Below, in pieces: positions 40,701 to 53,600 of a stretch of 64,000 bases of DNA. The stretch comes from Schistosoma mansoni. Lineage: Eukaryota; Platyhelminthes; Trematoda; Strigeidida; Schistosomatidae. How positions within the stretch are numbered: the first letter of the stretch is position 1; every line of letters begins with the position of its first letter. Position numbers and translations under genes: made by a program. The notes beneath the pieces are model-generated. The model did no database searches. It was given only the letters and a program-made list of their open reading frames with translations, and was not told where the DNA came from. Where the stretch lies: positions 7,626,717 through 7,690,716 of the forward strand of contig NC_031498.1 in the NCBI RefSeq assembly GCF_000237925.1. The letters run 5' to 3'.

Positions 40701-43700
40701 TGTGGGACTCCTCAGAAGTGCTCATCCACGATCCCGCCTCACGGGATTCGAACTCACGACCTATCAGTCTCGCGTGCGAGCGCTTAACCTCTAGACTACT
40801 GAGCCGGCATCCAACGGTGTCAAATTAATTTTATATATTCTTATTATTTTATCCAAAAGTAAAAGATGTTATTGTTGAATTTTGTCAATAAATGAAAATA
40901 GAAAAAAAGAAACTGTGAACTAATACATAATTTCAAGCTCCTTAACAATTTATCCAAATTCATTTTTGTAATATAGAAGATATTTTTTCATAGAATTAGT
41001 TTTTATAGTTCAAAAGTCTTCAATTTCATAGAATATTGTTTATAGTTAGCAAATATGTTCTTGAATAGGCTAAATGACGACAATAGTTCATTGTTCAGAG
41101 TTTGTAAAAGCTTCTACAGTGTTGCTACAATCGTTTATAAAAAATACGGGGTTTCTTCTAACATTTTACAGGGGTAACCTAGTTGATAATTTCTGGGGTA
41201 AGATTTATTTACAGTAATTATATATGATTGTGTATAAATGAGAATGATTTTAAGTCATTTGTCATAGAATGAGATCTAACAGCGAAATCTTATCAAGAAG
41301 CAAGATCTAGCACTTTTATAAAGGTGCTGCTTAATTCAAGAAACGGAGAGTGATCAAGAAAAAAATAATCAAAGTTTATCACTATTGTAAGTTCGAATAA
41401 GATGAAACATTACCTGACTCAACCTTATGCGTGTTATTCTGTGAAAAGATTTTATGTAATCGATTGTTATTATCTCACTTAAGTGTTCGTTGTTATGAGT
41501 CACTATTGTTTGAAAGCTGCTTTTTTTAACGCTATGAAGTATCATACTTAATAAAAGAAGCAAAGCAAAATTTTCGTACTTGGTAGATTTCAAGTAATTC
41601 TTAGTATTTTTTTAACTGTACTGTTTAAAGAATACATACACTTTATCAAAGTATATAGCTTTAATGTATTTTTCACTCACTTTTCTGCTTTTTCACACAG
41701 AATATCTGCATCGTTGAGATACTTCATTGTTTGAAGACCTTTAGTTAATTTTGTTGTAGACTCACTTTGTAATAATAATGACTGAAATTGTTTGTCTTGA
41801 AGTGAACTCCAGTGTTCTTGTGGATTCAAGCTGAATGCACGTGGCCTTTTGAAAAGTTTATCAAAGTCTGAATTATCTTCACCTGTTGCCTGTACGATGC
41901 TGGGAGGTTTTATTTCATCAGAAATATGGTCACGATCGGTAAAAGTATAGTTTGTACTTTTTTCATAATTGTTACACATTTGTTGGTTGTGCAATCGTTT
42001 ATTTCCAGGAAGTTGAATATGTACTAACCTTGGTACCGACTGACGTTGATATTTAGATAAGACATTCAGAGACTCGGACTGCAGAAATCATAAGAGTATA
42101 TAAAGAAAGCATTTGAAAAATAGACAAAATTAACAGACATCTTGGATTACAATGTATGTTAATGTCTCTATAATAATGGTCTCTCAGTTGAGATTACTAT
42201 AATTCACTTGTCATTTAATTATTTACTCAAACTACGATGTTTTCTTTTATTTCAATTAAATGTGATCATTTCCATCAGCATTCACTTTAAAAAAAACCTG
42301 TATATAATTATCATGATCACTATTAACCTAGTTAATAATGACGGAGACCATGAAACAATCGAATTCTCCCTCTTTGGGATCAGACTGAGATGGTGATTAC
42401 TTTTAAACTACTTCATGAAATCGAATGTTATAATGGATTATGATATTTCAGAGTTAGAAAATTGTTAGTAGTACGTAAAAAAAGAAAAACGAACTATTCT
42501 CTGATAACAAGAAAGAATGAAGTGTATAAGATAGCTGAGATCTACTAAAGTATAAACCTTATTGTTATGTTATATTCTAATTAATAAATTTATGTGAAAA
42601 TATATCGGCTAACGATTCATTCATTAAAATTTATTCATTATCAAGAGTAAAAAATATTATGTAAACATTTACCATACACTGAAGTGTATAGTAAGCTCCC
42701 CCTGTGGTCCTTCCCAGGTTTGCTGCCGGACCCAAGCCTGGATAAAGGAGGGGGTTGGGCATGGGGTTAGCGTCCCCATCCTGTAGAAAACTAACTCGCT
42801 AAACAAATGTTAACCAGAAAAGGTTAAAAGTGTATGGTAAGTTAATCATTTAAATTAAATTTGTCCACTAATACTTAATAAATCTATTATAAAAACTGTA
42901 ATATACAAAAATATTATAAAATTAATTAAAAGATTTAAACTAATGAATTTACCTGTTGTAGTGTTGATTGTGCAAAATTTTGTGTGCTAGAAAATTTACT
43001 TTTACCATATTTTGATATAACATCTTGAACATGTGAAGGTGCACCAACAAGACCACCCATAAAACCTGTAGTTAATGCTGCAATAGATTTTAAGGCATTG
43101 TTTGTTTGTTCTTTTGTACATTTTTTATCTAAAGATTAATTAAAATAGTAATTATTGGAAAAAAAATTATTAAAAATTATCTGCTTATATAATAACTAGA
43201 TGATTCGCAAGAAAAATAAAAACTATTTAAGTTAGTTTATTTCAATAATATTATCTGTTCTTACGTAAAAATTCTTGAAATACAGTTAAACTTAAAGGTA
43301 ATTAAACTAATTTAAGATAAATATATAAAAACCAGGTTGGGGTTTTTTAATCTTTCTAGAAAAACTCCAACGAGAGTTTTAGATATTTATCTTAAATTAG
43401 TTTAACTACCTTAAGTTTAATTGTATTTCAAGAATTTTTTACATTGACTAAATCAGCAAACTGCATCACGAGACAAGTTCTAACTTGGAATCCTAAAGGG
43501 AAGCGGAAAAGAGGAAGGCCAAACAATAAATTACGCCGGGAAATAGGATCAGATATGAAAAGAATGAATAACAGCTAGAAAGAACTGGAAAGGATTTCCT
43601 ACGACATGGTTGGATGGAGAATGCTGGTGGGCGGCCTATGCCTCTCCACGAGGGGTAACAGGTGTAAGTAAGTATATAAAAATCTAGTTTTGTTTACTAC

Positions 43701-46700
43701 ATAATCGATAGTAACTTTTTAATTTTCAAAATGTATTTTCTAAAACTAATTTTAAAGGCGAGCAGAAAAGTTATCACACTAAATAAAACACTTTTGAATG
43801 TGATGAATAAAATGTATTCATTTAACTAAAATAAGACTCTTTTAACGGATATGAAGCAGGATCACGAATTGAATTTCGATGGTGTTTTATCATAATTTGT
43901 TCTGTTTGACACAGAATGTATTATTCTATTTAAAAAGTGGCATTTTACCAACAGTGACGAAACGGGATGTCTGATGACACTACTTGATATAAGCTAAACG
44001 TCTTACTACTAAACGTTATCTGTGCTCAATTTTTTTCAAAGGTACAATCGTAGAGAAATAAATTTATTAAAATGTAAGAATCCACTTTGGAAAATGACAT
44101 GGATTTTAGGCAACATTATTGTTGCTGAAACTTAATAAAAACCTGTTGTTAGTAGTATTTTACGGATTAAAAAGATGATAAAAATTTTATCACTAAAAAC
44201 TATTTTTTTTAAATAGTGTGATTCAGCTTCGGATTAAAACATACCATGTTTTATCCGCTCTGAGATATTCAACCATGTCTTAGATCTAGTTACAATAGAA
44301 TTAAGAATGAACTTCTAGAGTTTATAATCTTCCATTTATTCGACCTACCTTCTCTAGTGTCTTATTTGCAACTTGGAGCTAAGGATCATGTAAAAAATTA
44401 TTTTTCTAACAAATCAGGCGTAAAGTTATTAGAATGTCCTAACGATAAGAATCATTCAAATTATTAACTATAAATGAAATCAATGTATGGAATTTTATGT
44501 TTATGAAAATGATGATGGCATTTATCTTGTTAGTAACCTTTGAAAAACACTTTAAGTTTGTCTTAGTTCTATCATAAGTGGTATTTTCTACAATAAAAGT
44601 TGTGAAATAAAGTGACAGGGTAAACATATACATATACATATACACAACTATGTATTACATATTTTCCAAAAACTACCTTTTCATAAGTTTACAAGAAATA
44701 CAGGAAGAAGCACTGTTTTGTGATAAAAATTACAAAACTTTCGCCTATCTACACATTTCTGGACCTCCTACTTACTTATGGTGAAATACTTGTTAAAAAT
44801 AAAAAAAACTCTTTTGAAAATCTGTCTTCAATTTATCTGTCAAATGACAATAGACTAGTTAATGTGACAGTTATAAGTAATTATGCATAGATATACACTT
44901 GCGTATGTTCATATCCATTGTCAGAGATTGGAAGTTTATGTAATAAAGAAGTGATAAAAATAAACCATATCAAAGACTAATAATTTTAAAATTATTGAAG
45001 AAAATGCCAAAATGTAATAATGTTTAAAAGAAAAATGTACTGTTTCGCATCTTTTATTATTTAAGTAAATGACGTAAAAAATGTGCTTGCCAAAATGAAC
45101 TTAAATCAATCATCATTTGAACCATTTGAAATGTGAAAATATTTTGACCATTTTGTTCAAATTAAAAACTATATATATATATATATACATGATAGTATTA
45201 GTAGTATATATACGTCTAACAAAAATAAAGAAACGTACATAATGGCTTGCATTTGCGTATGGTATCACTGGAAACTCCCATTTCTTTGAGTAAGTTTTCT
45301 AGAGCAAGTATGTGTTTCTGTTGCAAAAAGGAAACAAATAAAAGCAGTTTAACATAATTATCACCATTATTTTTGAATATTATTTAATTTGTTTGCCGAT
45401 AAGTGTGAAATGAATAAAAACGTTTTGAAGTTTGGCTTTCATTCATTTGTCAAATTCTTAGAAGTAGCAAAACATGTCAATGATTGTATGGTTCATTATG
45501 GATGTCATATATCTTTAACTACAATTCTAAAGTTTAAATATTTTCAGATGGGTTCGAGCTACTTGTACAATATCAGTCATTCACTTGAATAGTGGGTTAT
45601 AAAAATTCGATAGTAGGATCTAATTTATTACACTGGTTAAATGTATAAAACGCATCATATTAAATAAAGGGTACAGTCAAAAGTAAACCATATATGGTTG
45701 AAACTAAAACACCTAACAGATGTCATAATGACAATTTTCAACAACATAGTGAATCACTGCAAGTCATCAGCATTAAAGTTCACTTATCACTTGACATCTA
45801 AAGCTAATTAGTTTGAGAAAAACACTTTTTCCCTCGGTTACGGATATGTTTGCAGATTTTTTAATCAATTTATAACACAACCATTCCAGATATACACTAT
45901 TTTTAAATCTAAAAAAATCTAAAAGCACCTTATAAACATTAATTTGTTTAGTTTCTTCGATAACTACTTCTAAAAGCGCAATCCGTAAAAAAACAGTTTA
46001 AGTCTGTTAGTTTGAGACAAAGGAATGAAATATTAGTTCATGCATTATATTTCACGATTCAGCAAATAAGCACTGTACAAAACATTTTGTCAGTAGATAT
46101 GTTTACTGATGTAAAGACATGTACGTAGGTAAATAAACGAGCAACTGACTGTTATTTCTTTTTGATAGTTTGATGGGTGTGTATAGATAAGTTAAAAGAA
46201 GGAAAACCTTTTGGTGTATGTTTCGATGATTTCTTGAAATGTTGTAAATAATTAGAGTAAAAACACACTTATTAAAAGAAATTAAGATGGTAAACTTTGT
46301 ATGATGAGTGTTCATTGTGTAATTAACAAAACTGTAATAAGTTATGTCACAGAAGATAGGAATGTTTTCGGTAAAATTACGAAATTAAGAATAGTTTAAC
46401 TAATGTTTAGGTCATGAGTCAATTGAAACTAGACCACCATGGAAAACCTGGGACCACTAGATGGCCGTTTCGTCCCATCGTGGGACTCCTCAGCAGTGCA
46501 CCTCCACGATCCCGCCTCGTGAGTAACCAGTGGAGTTCAACCAGGTCTGTCGGGAGATATCAACTCACTGAAGACATTGGTGAATGGTTGCTCAATTTCG
46601 TAGATTGGTTGAAGTTAGACATTAACACCGTTGGATGCCGGCTCAGTGGTCTATCGGTTAAGTTCTCGCGAGGCGGGATAGTGGATGCGCACTGCTGAGG

Positions 46701-49700
46701 AATCCCACAATAGGACGGAACGGCCGTCCAGTGCTTCCGGGTTTTCCATGGTGGTCTAGCTTCAATTGACTCATGATTTCAACTATATAAAATTACTAAA
46801 ATCTCCACGAAACCCCCTTCTGATAAAGTTTAGGTCATAAATTCATGAAGTGGTTAGAAAATATAGGAAGTAATAACTGAATACGTACTTCGGTATATTA
46901 GTTATGTAATAATTCCTGTTATCATTACATAGAGATAATACAATCCGATCATGATTGAGGTGTGCACATTCAGAACTCTAAAGTTTTGATTCCATAAGTG
47001 GAATCCAAGCTCAATTCGGAATAAATACTTCCAGAAATTAATGCTTGATCATATTCACAGTAGTTACTATCCATTTGAAGAGCACGGTTAATGTGAAATG
47101 ATTGAGGACCTAATGTATAGTTAAAAATCGATTTTAGTAAGTGATTCCATGATGCTTCTAGCAATGGTTTAGTTTAAATAGTTAGACATTAGGAAATCTT
47201 TGAATAAAATATTTGATATATGTTCGGTTAATTTAAAAGTAGTAAGTTTTCAACATTATTCATCAACTACTAATAATAAAGTCTCCAGAGGCAAATTTGA
47301 GGAATCGGTATAGTCCGAAAAATAATGATGATCATCATTGAACGGTACGATCAGCTAAATCACTACTTCCTTGGAAAATCTAAAGCTGTTAATCAGGATT
47401 AACTACCGATTCTAGTCAGGAAAGCGTAATTTTCGTCATTCACCAAACGAATTTCGTTTTTTCGAGTCAAATAAATAGTATCTTACGTTTGAGGTAGCCA
47501 ACCTTTACAAAACTTAAAAATCTCCATTGAAATAGAAAGATATTTGCATGTAAAATAAGTTCATTTTAATTGATAAGTTTATGGACAATAAATCAGTATC
47601 AAATCAGATGCGCTGATTTAAAGAACTATCATAATGATAGTAGCATTATGAGATATATATTTCAAGTTAGATTTTATGAACAATTTAAAAGTCAATTATT
47701 TCATAAGTTTCGATCTCAGTAGAGTTCTGATACCGTTTATTTGAATAGTTCACTCGGTTAATAAAGATTATGAAATCTCTTGATTTTCCTGCTTGAAAGT
47801 AGTTTTCTTAGAAATGCAAGTGAAGATAGCAATGTTTTCCGTTAACAGAATTAACGTTTCTTACAAAAGACTTATTTACTTATATTCCTACTCTACACAG
47901 TTTATCAAATCGCAATAACTGTCAGTTATAATCTAACAACGATATAATCAGGCTTTAATCCATATAAATTCTTTTGATCATTTTGGGGACTGCTGTATAA
48001 TCCACCGTTTTCACCAATCACCTTACCCGAAACACTAGAACTTAAGTAATTTTTATGATTTGTTAACTCCATCTGTAATTCACCATCAAAGTAAGGTTTA
48101 ACTTTTTAACTCACTGAATGAATAAATATTCTTGTACAGTTTCACAAGCAGTCAACTGTAACACGAACCATTGCGTGACTGTCACAAAACATTTAGTCAG
48201 AGTCGATATTACCTACCCCGAAGAAGATGGTAAAATAAACCTGATTCGTCTTGAAGAGCGGGTTGATGATAACTGTCTGAAAACTAAGAGATCTTTATAT
48301 ACATAAGTATAATTTTAGTCAGTAGTTATATGGAAATTGTTACTTTGCATGAACAAGGTTTCTAATTGGTTCTCATCATGTCTTGAATCCATAAGTTGAG
48401 CGAATCTTCTCAAAATTAATATGATCAACACTAGTTAACAGTTAATAAAATATATAAGAATAATGTACTGAAAACATTCATTCCACTGATTTTATTCCAT
48501 ATATTCTTCCTATAAGTCTTTAGTTTTGAAACTATTACATGGTACAGTTTTCAAAACAGATTTTCCCTACAAATCTTATAACTTTAAACAAATTGTATCC
48601 AGTAAAAGATGGACAAGTTATGTCAGTGACTAATTTATAGATTGTGGTACCATAAACACCTATTTCTATTATTAATGGAAGTGAGAATAAAAACATTTGT
48701 ATTTTATCATCTCATTTTATTTTGCTTAATATATTATTCAAATATGATCAACTATTATTTGCAATATGCTAATTAAGTGTAAAAAGAAAGTCAGAACTGT
48801 GATATGTCCTGAAAATGTAACAATAAACAATAATAAAAAAAACACTGTTACCAACACATTTTGTTTTCTGAATTTTCAAAAGATCTATTCACTAATAAAT
48901 GAAAGTAATCAAATTAGTTTATTGTTTTTAGATAAACAATAATCTTGGAAACAATTAAGTGAAAATAAAAATTTGTTTTGTAAAGTAGGAACATAGTAAA
49001 TTACACATATTATATCCATAATTTCTTGATTAACTTAAAGGGACATTCAATAAAAGAACTATTATGCATGAATTGGTATTCTTTCGGTGAATTACTAGTT
49101 GTATCAACCAATATCTACCGGCTACCTTTTGTGTTGGTAATACTTCAGAGAATTCTTGTCATGCAAAATATATGCTTTTAAAAAATCTAGAGAAGTAATT
49201 CCCTATTATAAATTTCGATAATCTGATGAGATATAATTAATTTGAGAAACGTGATGAACATGGATCACATATTTCAATGAAAATTCGTATAAAAGTTGTC
49301 ACTGGTGAATTCTTAAGTTTGTATAAAACTTGATCATTAGAAAAGTCAACTTCCTTTTATGTGTAAAAAAATTGTTCTAACCACAAATGTACCAGGTATT
49401 CTTTAACTTATTTCAAGGTCCAGGGTGAAGTGACGACACTACATGTGTATTTACTCTCTTTTATTTCCAACTATCAACTCGTACTTTATGGAATTTTTAA
49501 TTAGTTTTCATTTACAAACACCTTGACGGGTATATGTGTGACCTGACTGTTCAAACTGTATACAAACACGCTGCAACTTCTATATCAGTTCCCTCTTCTT
49601 ATAACATTGTCAAAAGGAAATATACTGTTTTCATATATTAAAGTAATCTAACAACTATAAAGAGTCGTAGTAGTATGAATATCTTTAGGACAAAAATATC

Positions 49701-50539
49701 ATGAATAGTTGTTCGGTACTAATAATATCTTTCAAATCCCTATTTTGCCACGCTATTATTAACATCTGCGATGTTAGCTTGAGTGACATTAGAAAATGGC
49801 ATATTTTGCTTTAACCAGAATTCATTTATTTCCTGAAATTTCGATATCCATGGTTGTATTGATAAGGAATATACTTGGGGATCACAGTAAGTCCGTTCCA
49901 GACAATACCTTGTATACTGAAAGAAAACACTAGTAAACATCAAGGGATATTTATTTTATATCTTCGAATGACACCGAATAACTCATTGATTTATTTTCTG
50001 AGATATATATTATCAAATATATTGAATATTCGATTCCACATTATACCAATTCAATAAAAGAAAATATACGAGAGTAATGAGAAATATAGAAAAACAAACT
50101 ATATGCCTTTAGATTATAGAAAAGCCAAGTAAATGAATTGTGTCGTAGATAGTTAATAAACGATAAAGAATTATTCGTTTTGAGTCAGTTTTATTTATTA
50201 CCAATGAGTATTTAAAACTGCAAACAGAAATGCAGGCTTTATTGTTTATTAAGTATTTATTAACCTAACTAGTAGAATTATTTTTGTAAGTGAAGTTCCG
50301 TACTAGGATGAAACAGCCGTCCAGTGCTTTCAGGTTTTCAATGAAGGTCTAGCTTAGATCGACTCTTGAGTTCGACTGTGGAAATAATATTTATGTTAAT
50401 ATTCAGTAAGTCAAGAATAATTTCAAATGTAAAAGACCTAATTTTTTTATAGATATTTAAATCTAAATTACTTTCATGTTCAAAACGTGCATTTCACACT
50501 ATTTCCTTTGTGTTCAAAAGATAATTAAATTCAACATCA

Positions 50540-50610
<71 letters not shown>

Positions 50611-53600
50611 TAATCGGCATTGTATAACTAGTGAAGATTGTTATGAATTCTAAGTATTGTTGATGAATAAAACAAAGTTCATCCAAAACAATTGCTACAT
50701 TCTTCCTCAGTATCTTTTATGAGAAGGCAGTGACCTTAAACATTTATTGAGTTTATTTATATCCGAGCAACTACTCGTCTGAAGTACATAAAGAAGAATA
50801 TAGAGAAGACAAATATTTATTTCTATACAATAATAAGGAAGGCGTTTTCTAGTTTTAGTTAATAAATGTTATGGTGTTATGAAGATTTTTGAAGATGAAG
50901 TTATGGAACAAACTAAACATACAAGCAGAAGGGAATATTTTGTTAGCATCATTTTCTTCAAGGAGAAAAAAAGGAGTTTATGTAAATCCACAATCTCTTG
51001 GGTGTATTGTTCTAAATAGCTGTGATAGTTTATTCTAACTTCTGAACGATCTTTTCAGACTGTTTGTAATTGTGATAAATATTCTAGCAAACTTAGCTGT
51101 GGTTAGCATGGTGAAATATCCAAAACATCAGCAAACTATTCAAAATTTCGTGCCATCCGCTATATGTTTTGTTGACCGCTATTAATATTTCAATAGAAAT
51201 AATAATAAAAATAATAAGTTGATACTTGAAGTCAGTCACCCCGAATGGCGAAAGTTTGAGTTATTAGGAATTAAGTGTTTATGGAAGGTTATTTATTGAG
51301 CTGTTTGATGTAGGGATGATATGAAAACAGTGTAGTTATCTCAAAGTAGAAATAACGTCAAACACAACTATACAGAGTATAATATACCTTGATGATCATG
51401 CTAAATGTATCGTTGAATACTACCTCAAAAGTTAAGAGGTACTAAACCTTTATGCTTTGAGTTCAATCCATTATGAATTTGTGGATTTACAGTGATGAGT
51501 GTCAAACTACAAGAAAACAGAGGATCAGTGCTTCTTTGTTTTACTTTCGTTTTTTAAATGATATTGTTTCATGCTGTCAACCTCAGATGACATTTCTCAT
51601 GATCAGTCACAGTAGCTTGAATGTAATCATTCACTTTCTTTAGATCATGAGCTCATGTCTTGTTTCTTTTTAATTTACTGGTTTTTTAAGAAGCGTGTCT
51701 CTCGCCATATTATCAAAAATATACCTGTTATCTAGACTTATCTGTTTTAATTTTGTCAATTTATTCTTAATGAAACGATATAGCTGTTATCGAAACGACG
51801 AATGAATGTAAATTACCACTTAGCAAATCCTAAGCTGATAATTGAGAGTCCGCTTATAAGCATCTGTCGACAAAGTATTCAGTTACATATTGTGCAAGAC
51901 ATGTATTTGGCTACAACAGTTATTTAATGAACAAAAATTTAGTCTGCTAGCATATTATACTGAAAATGAGCAATGTATAAAGTAGATGCTGTTCATTACA
52001 ACTAGATTTTGGAATAAATAACAGGTAACCTATAAGTTTTAAGGACAGCACTATAGAAAGTCTGTCCTGTTTTAGGAATCTTCAACAGTTAGTTAGATAA
52101 CTGAAAATAAAACGTTCTTAACTTGAAAAAGCAAAATGCTCAACAGACTATTTTAAAGATTTCACATTTGTTAATTAATAAAACAATAACAATATTTAAA
52201 GATTTAGATATAATTTGACACTTCCTACAAAAATGAAAGTTTGTAAAATACTTTTTTTCTCATGTCAAAGTGTTTTGTTGACATTGTAAATTATGAACCA
52301 AAGGTTAACCTTCACGTAAATAAATGTTTTCTATTATTAAAAAAATATTGTAAACTGAAAGATGAACTTTTTGATATTGTTGTATGCCAGTGAATATTTC
52401 AAACAATTAAGTGATTTTAACTGTAAAGTTCTATCATTATGGAATCCTTATATTTGTATAAGAAACTTAGTAACATTGGTAAATTTCACTGTACAAGGTT
52501 ATTGATGAAAAAAATACAACTGAGCTAATCATACTTTAGGCTAATTAAACTACATAAATCCTAAACAACAAATATTATTAGCAAAGATGGATGATGGCTA
52601 GAAGCGGAATCTAGGACGCGTGTTTTTTCCCAGTTGTAACTCGCCAAACAAGTAATACAAGAATGAGTTAAAACTTCATTACCTAGCACAGGCTAGTGGC
52701 TATCAGAATTCATTAGTTAAATGGATAACGCGATGGTATTTGAAGCGAAAGCTACTGGGTTTGAGTCATGGAGTGAATATCAATTCTGAGATTTAGGTAC
52801 ATCCAGTCGACGAGTTCCAAATAGGACGAAACGCGCGTCCCGAATTCCGCTACTAGCCACCATCCATCTCTGTTTATAATGCTAGTGACTTAAGGCAATA
52901 TCGGGGCAATCTGCGCATGATGTACATATACCAATAAGAGACTGATCGATTGCAGTCCTAAACATCAATGGAAAGAATCAAACAAACACCATGAAAATGA
53001 GTTATAACTAATATTATTGATCTATGAAATATTTTGCTTTACTTATGATAATTATTGATTGATTGATTTAAACATAAATCACATTGATTATGCCACTTAT
53101 CATAGTATGCGTATAAAACACAAGGACATAGTTCAAAAACAGTTACTAAACGTGATGTTGTACGAGTAATAAGCCAAAAAAAGTTGAAGTACATCAATAA
53201 TGAAAAATATCGTCATCAAATTCCACGAATGAGAAACATAGTGAGTAATCTTTATTCTGTGTAATATTTTGAACAGTTACTTAATCAAAATTTGATTAGT
53301 TAGTAATTTACTATTGCTGATTTTCAGGAGTGTAATTTATTATTCCCTATTGTCACATACGGAATCTGAGAGGAATATTTAGATATATCTTTTAGTCACA
53401 AGTTATAGTATATTGGATAAATTGCTGGTTGGAAAACCCGGAATACGTGTTTCCTCACATTAGGAAACCTACAGTTGAATGTATTTCTATCCCACTGTTG
53501 ATGCTTATACTGAAACTTCAACCTGATATTGCTCACTAAAAACACCAACTCACTATTTACATACGTTCACTGATGTATCCAACTTGGGAGACCCAAATAG

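Noticed and set aside
40738-40820. tRNA-like sequence with A and B boxes
   Set aside because: It is the promoter head of a SINE-B copy; it continues into the hammerhead region and does not fold as a full cloverleaf with a proper acceptor stem.
50543-50608. Tandem repeat as part of a CRISPR or satellite array
   Set aside because: It is a plain (AT)n microsatellite; no CRISPR-like spacing exists anywhere in the window.
52795-52840. Active hammerhead in the Sm-alpha copy
   Set aside because: The core reads TCGACGA, losing two essential residues, and helix I is weakened.
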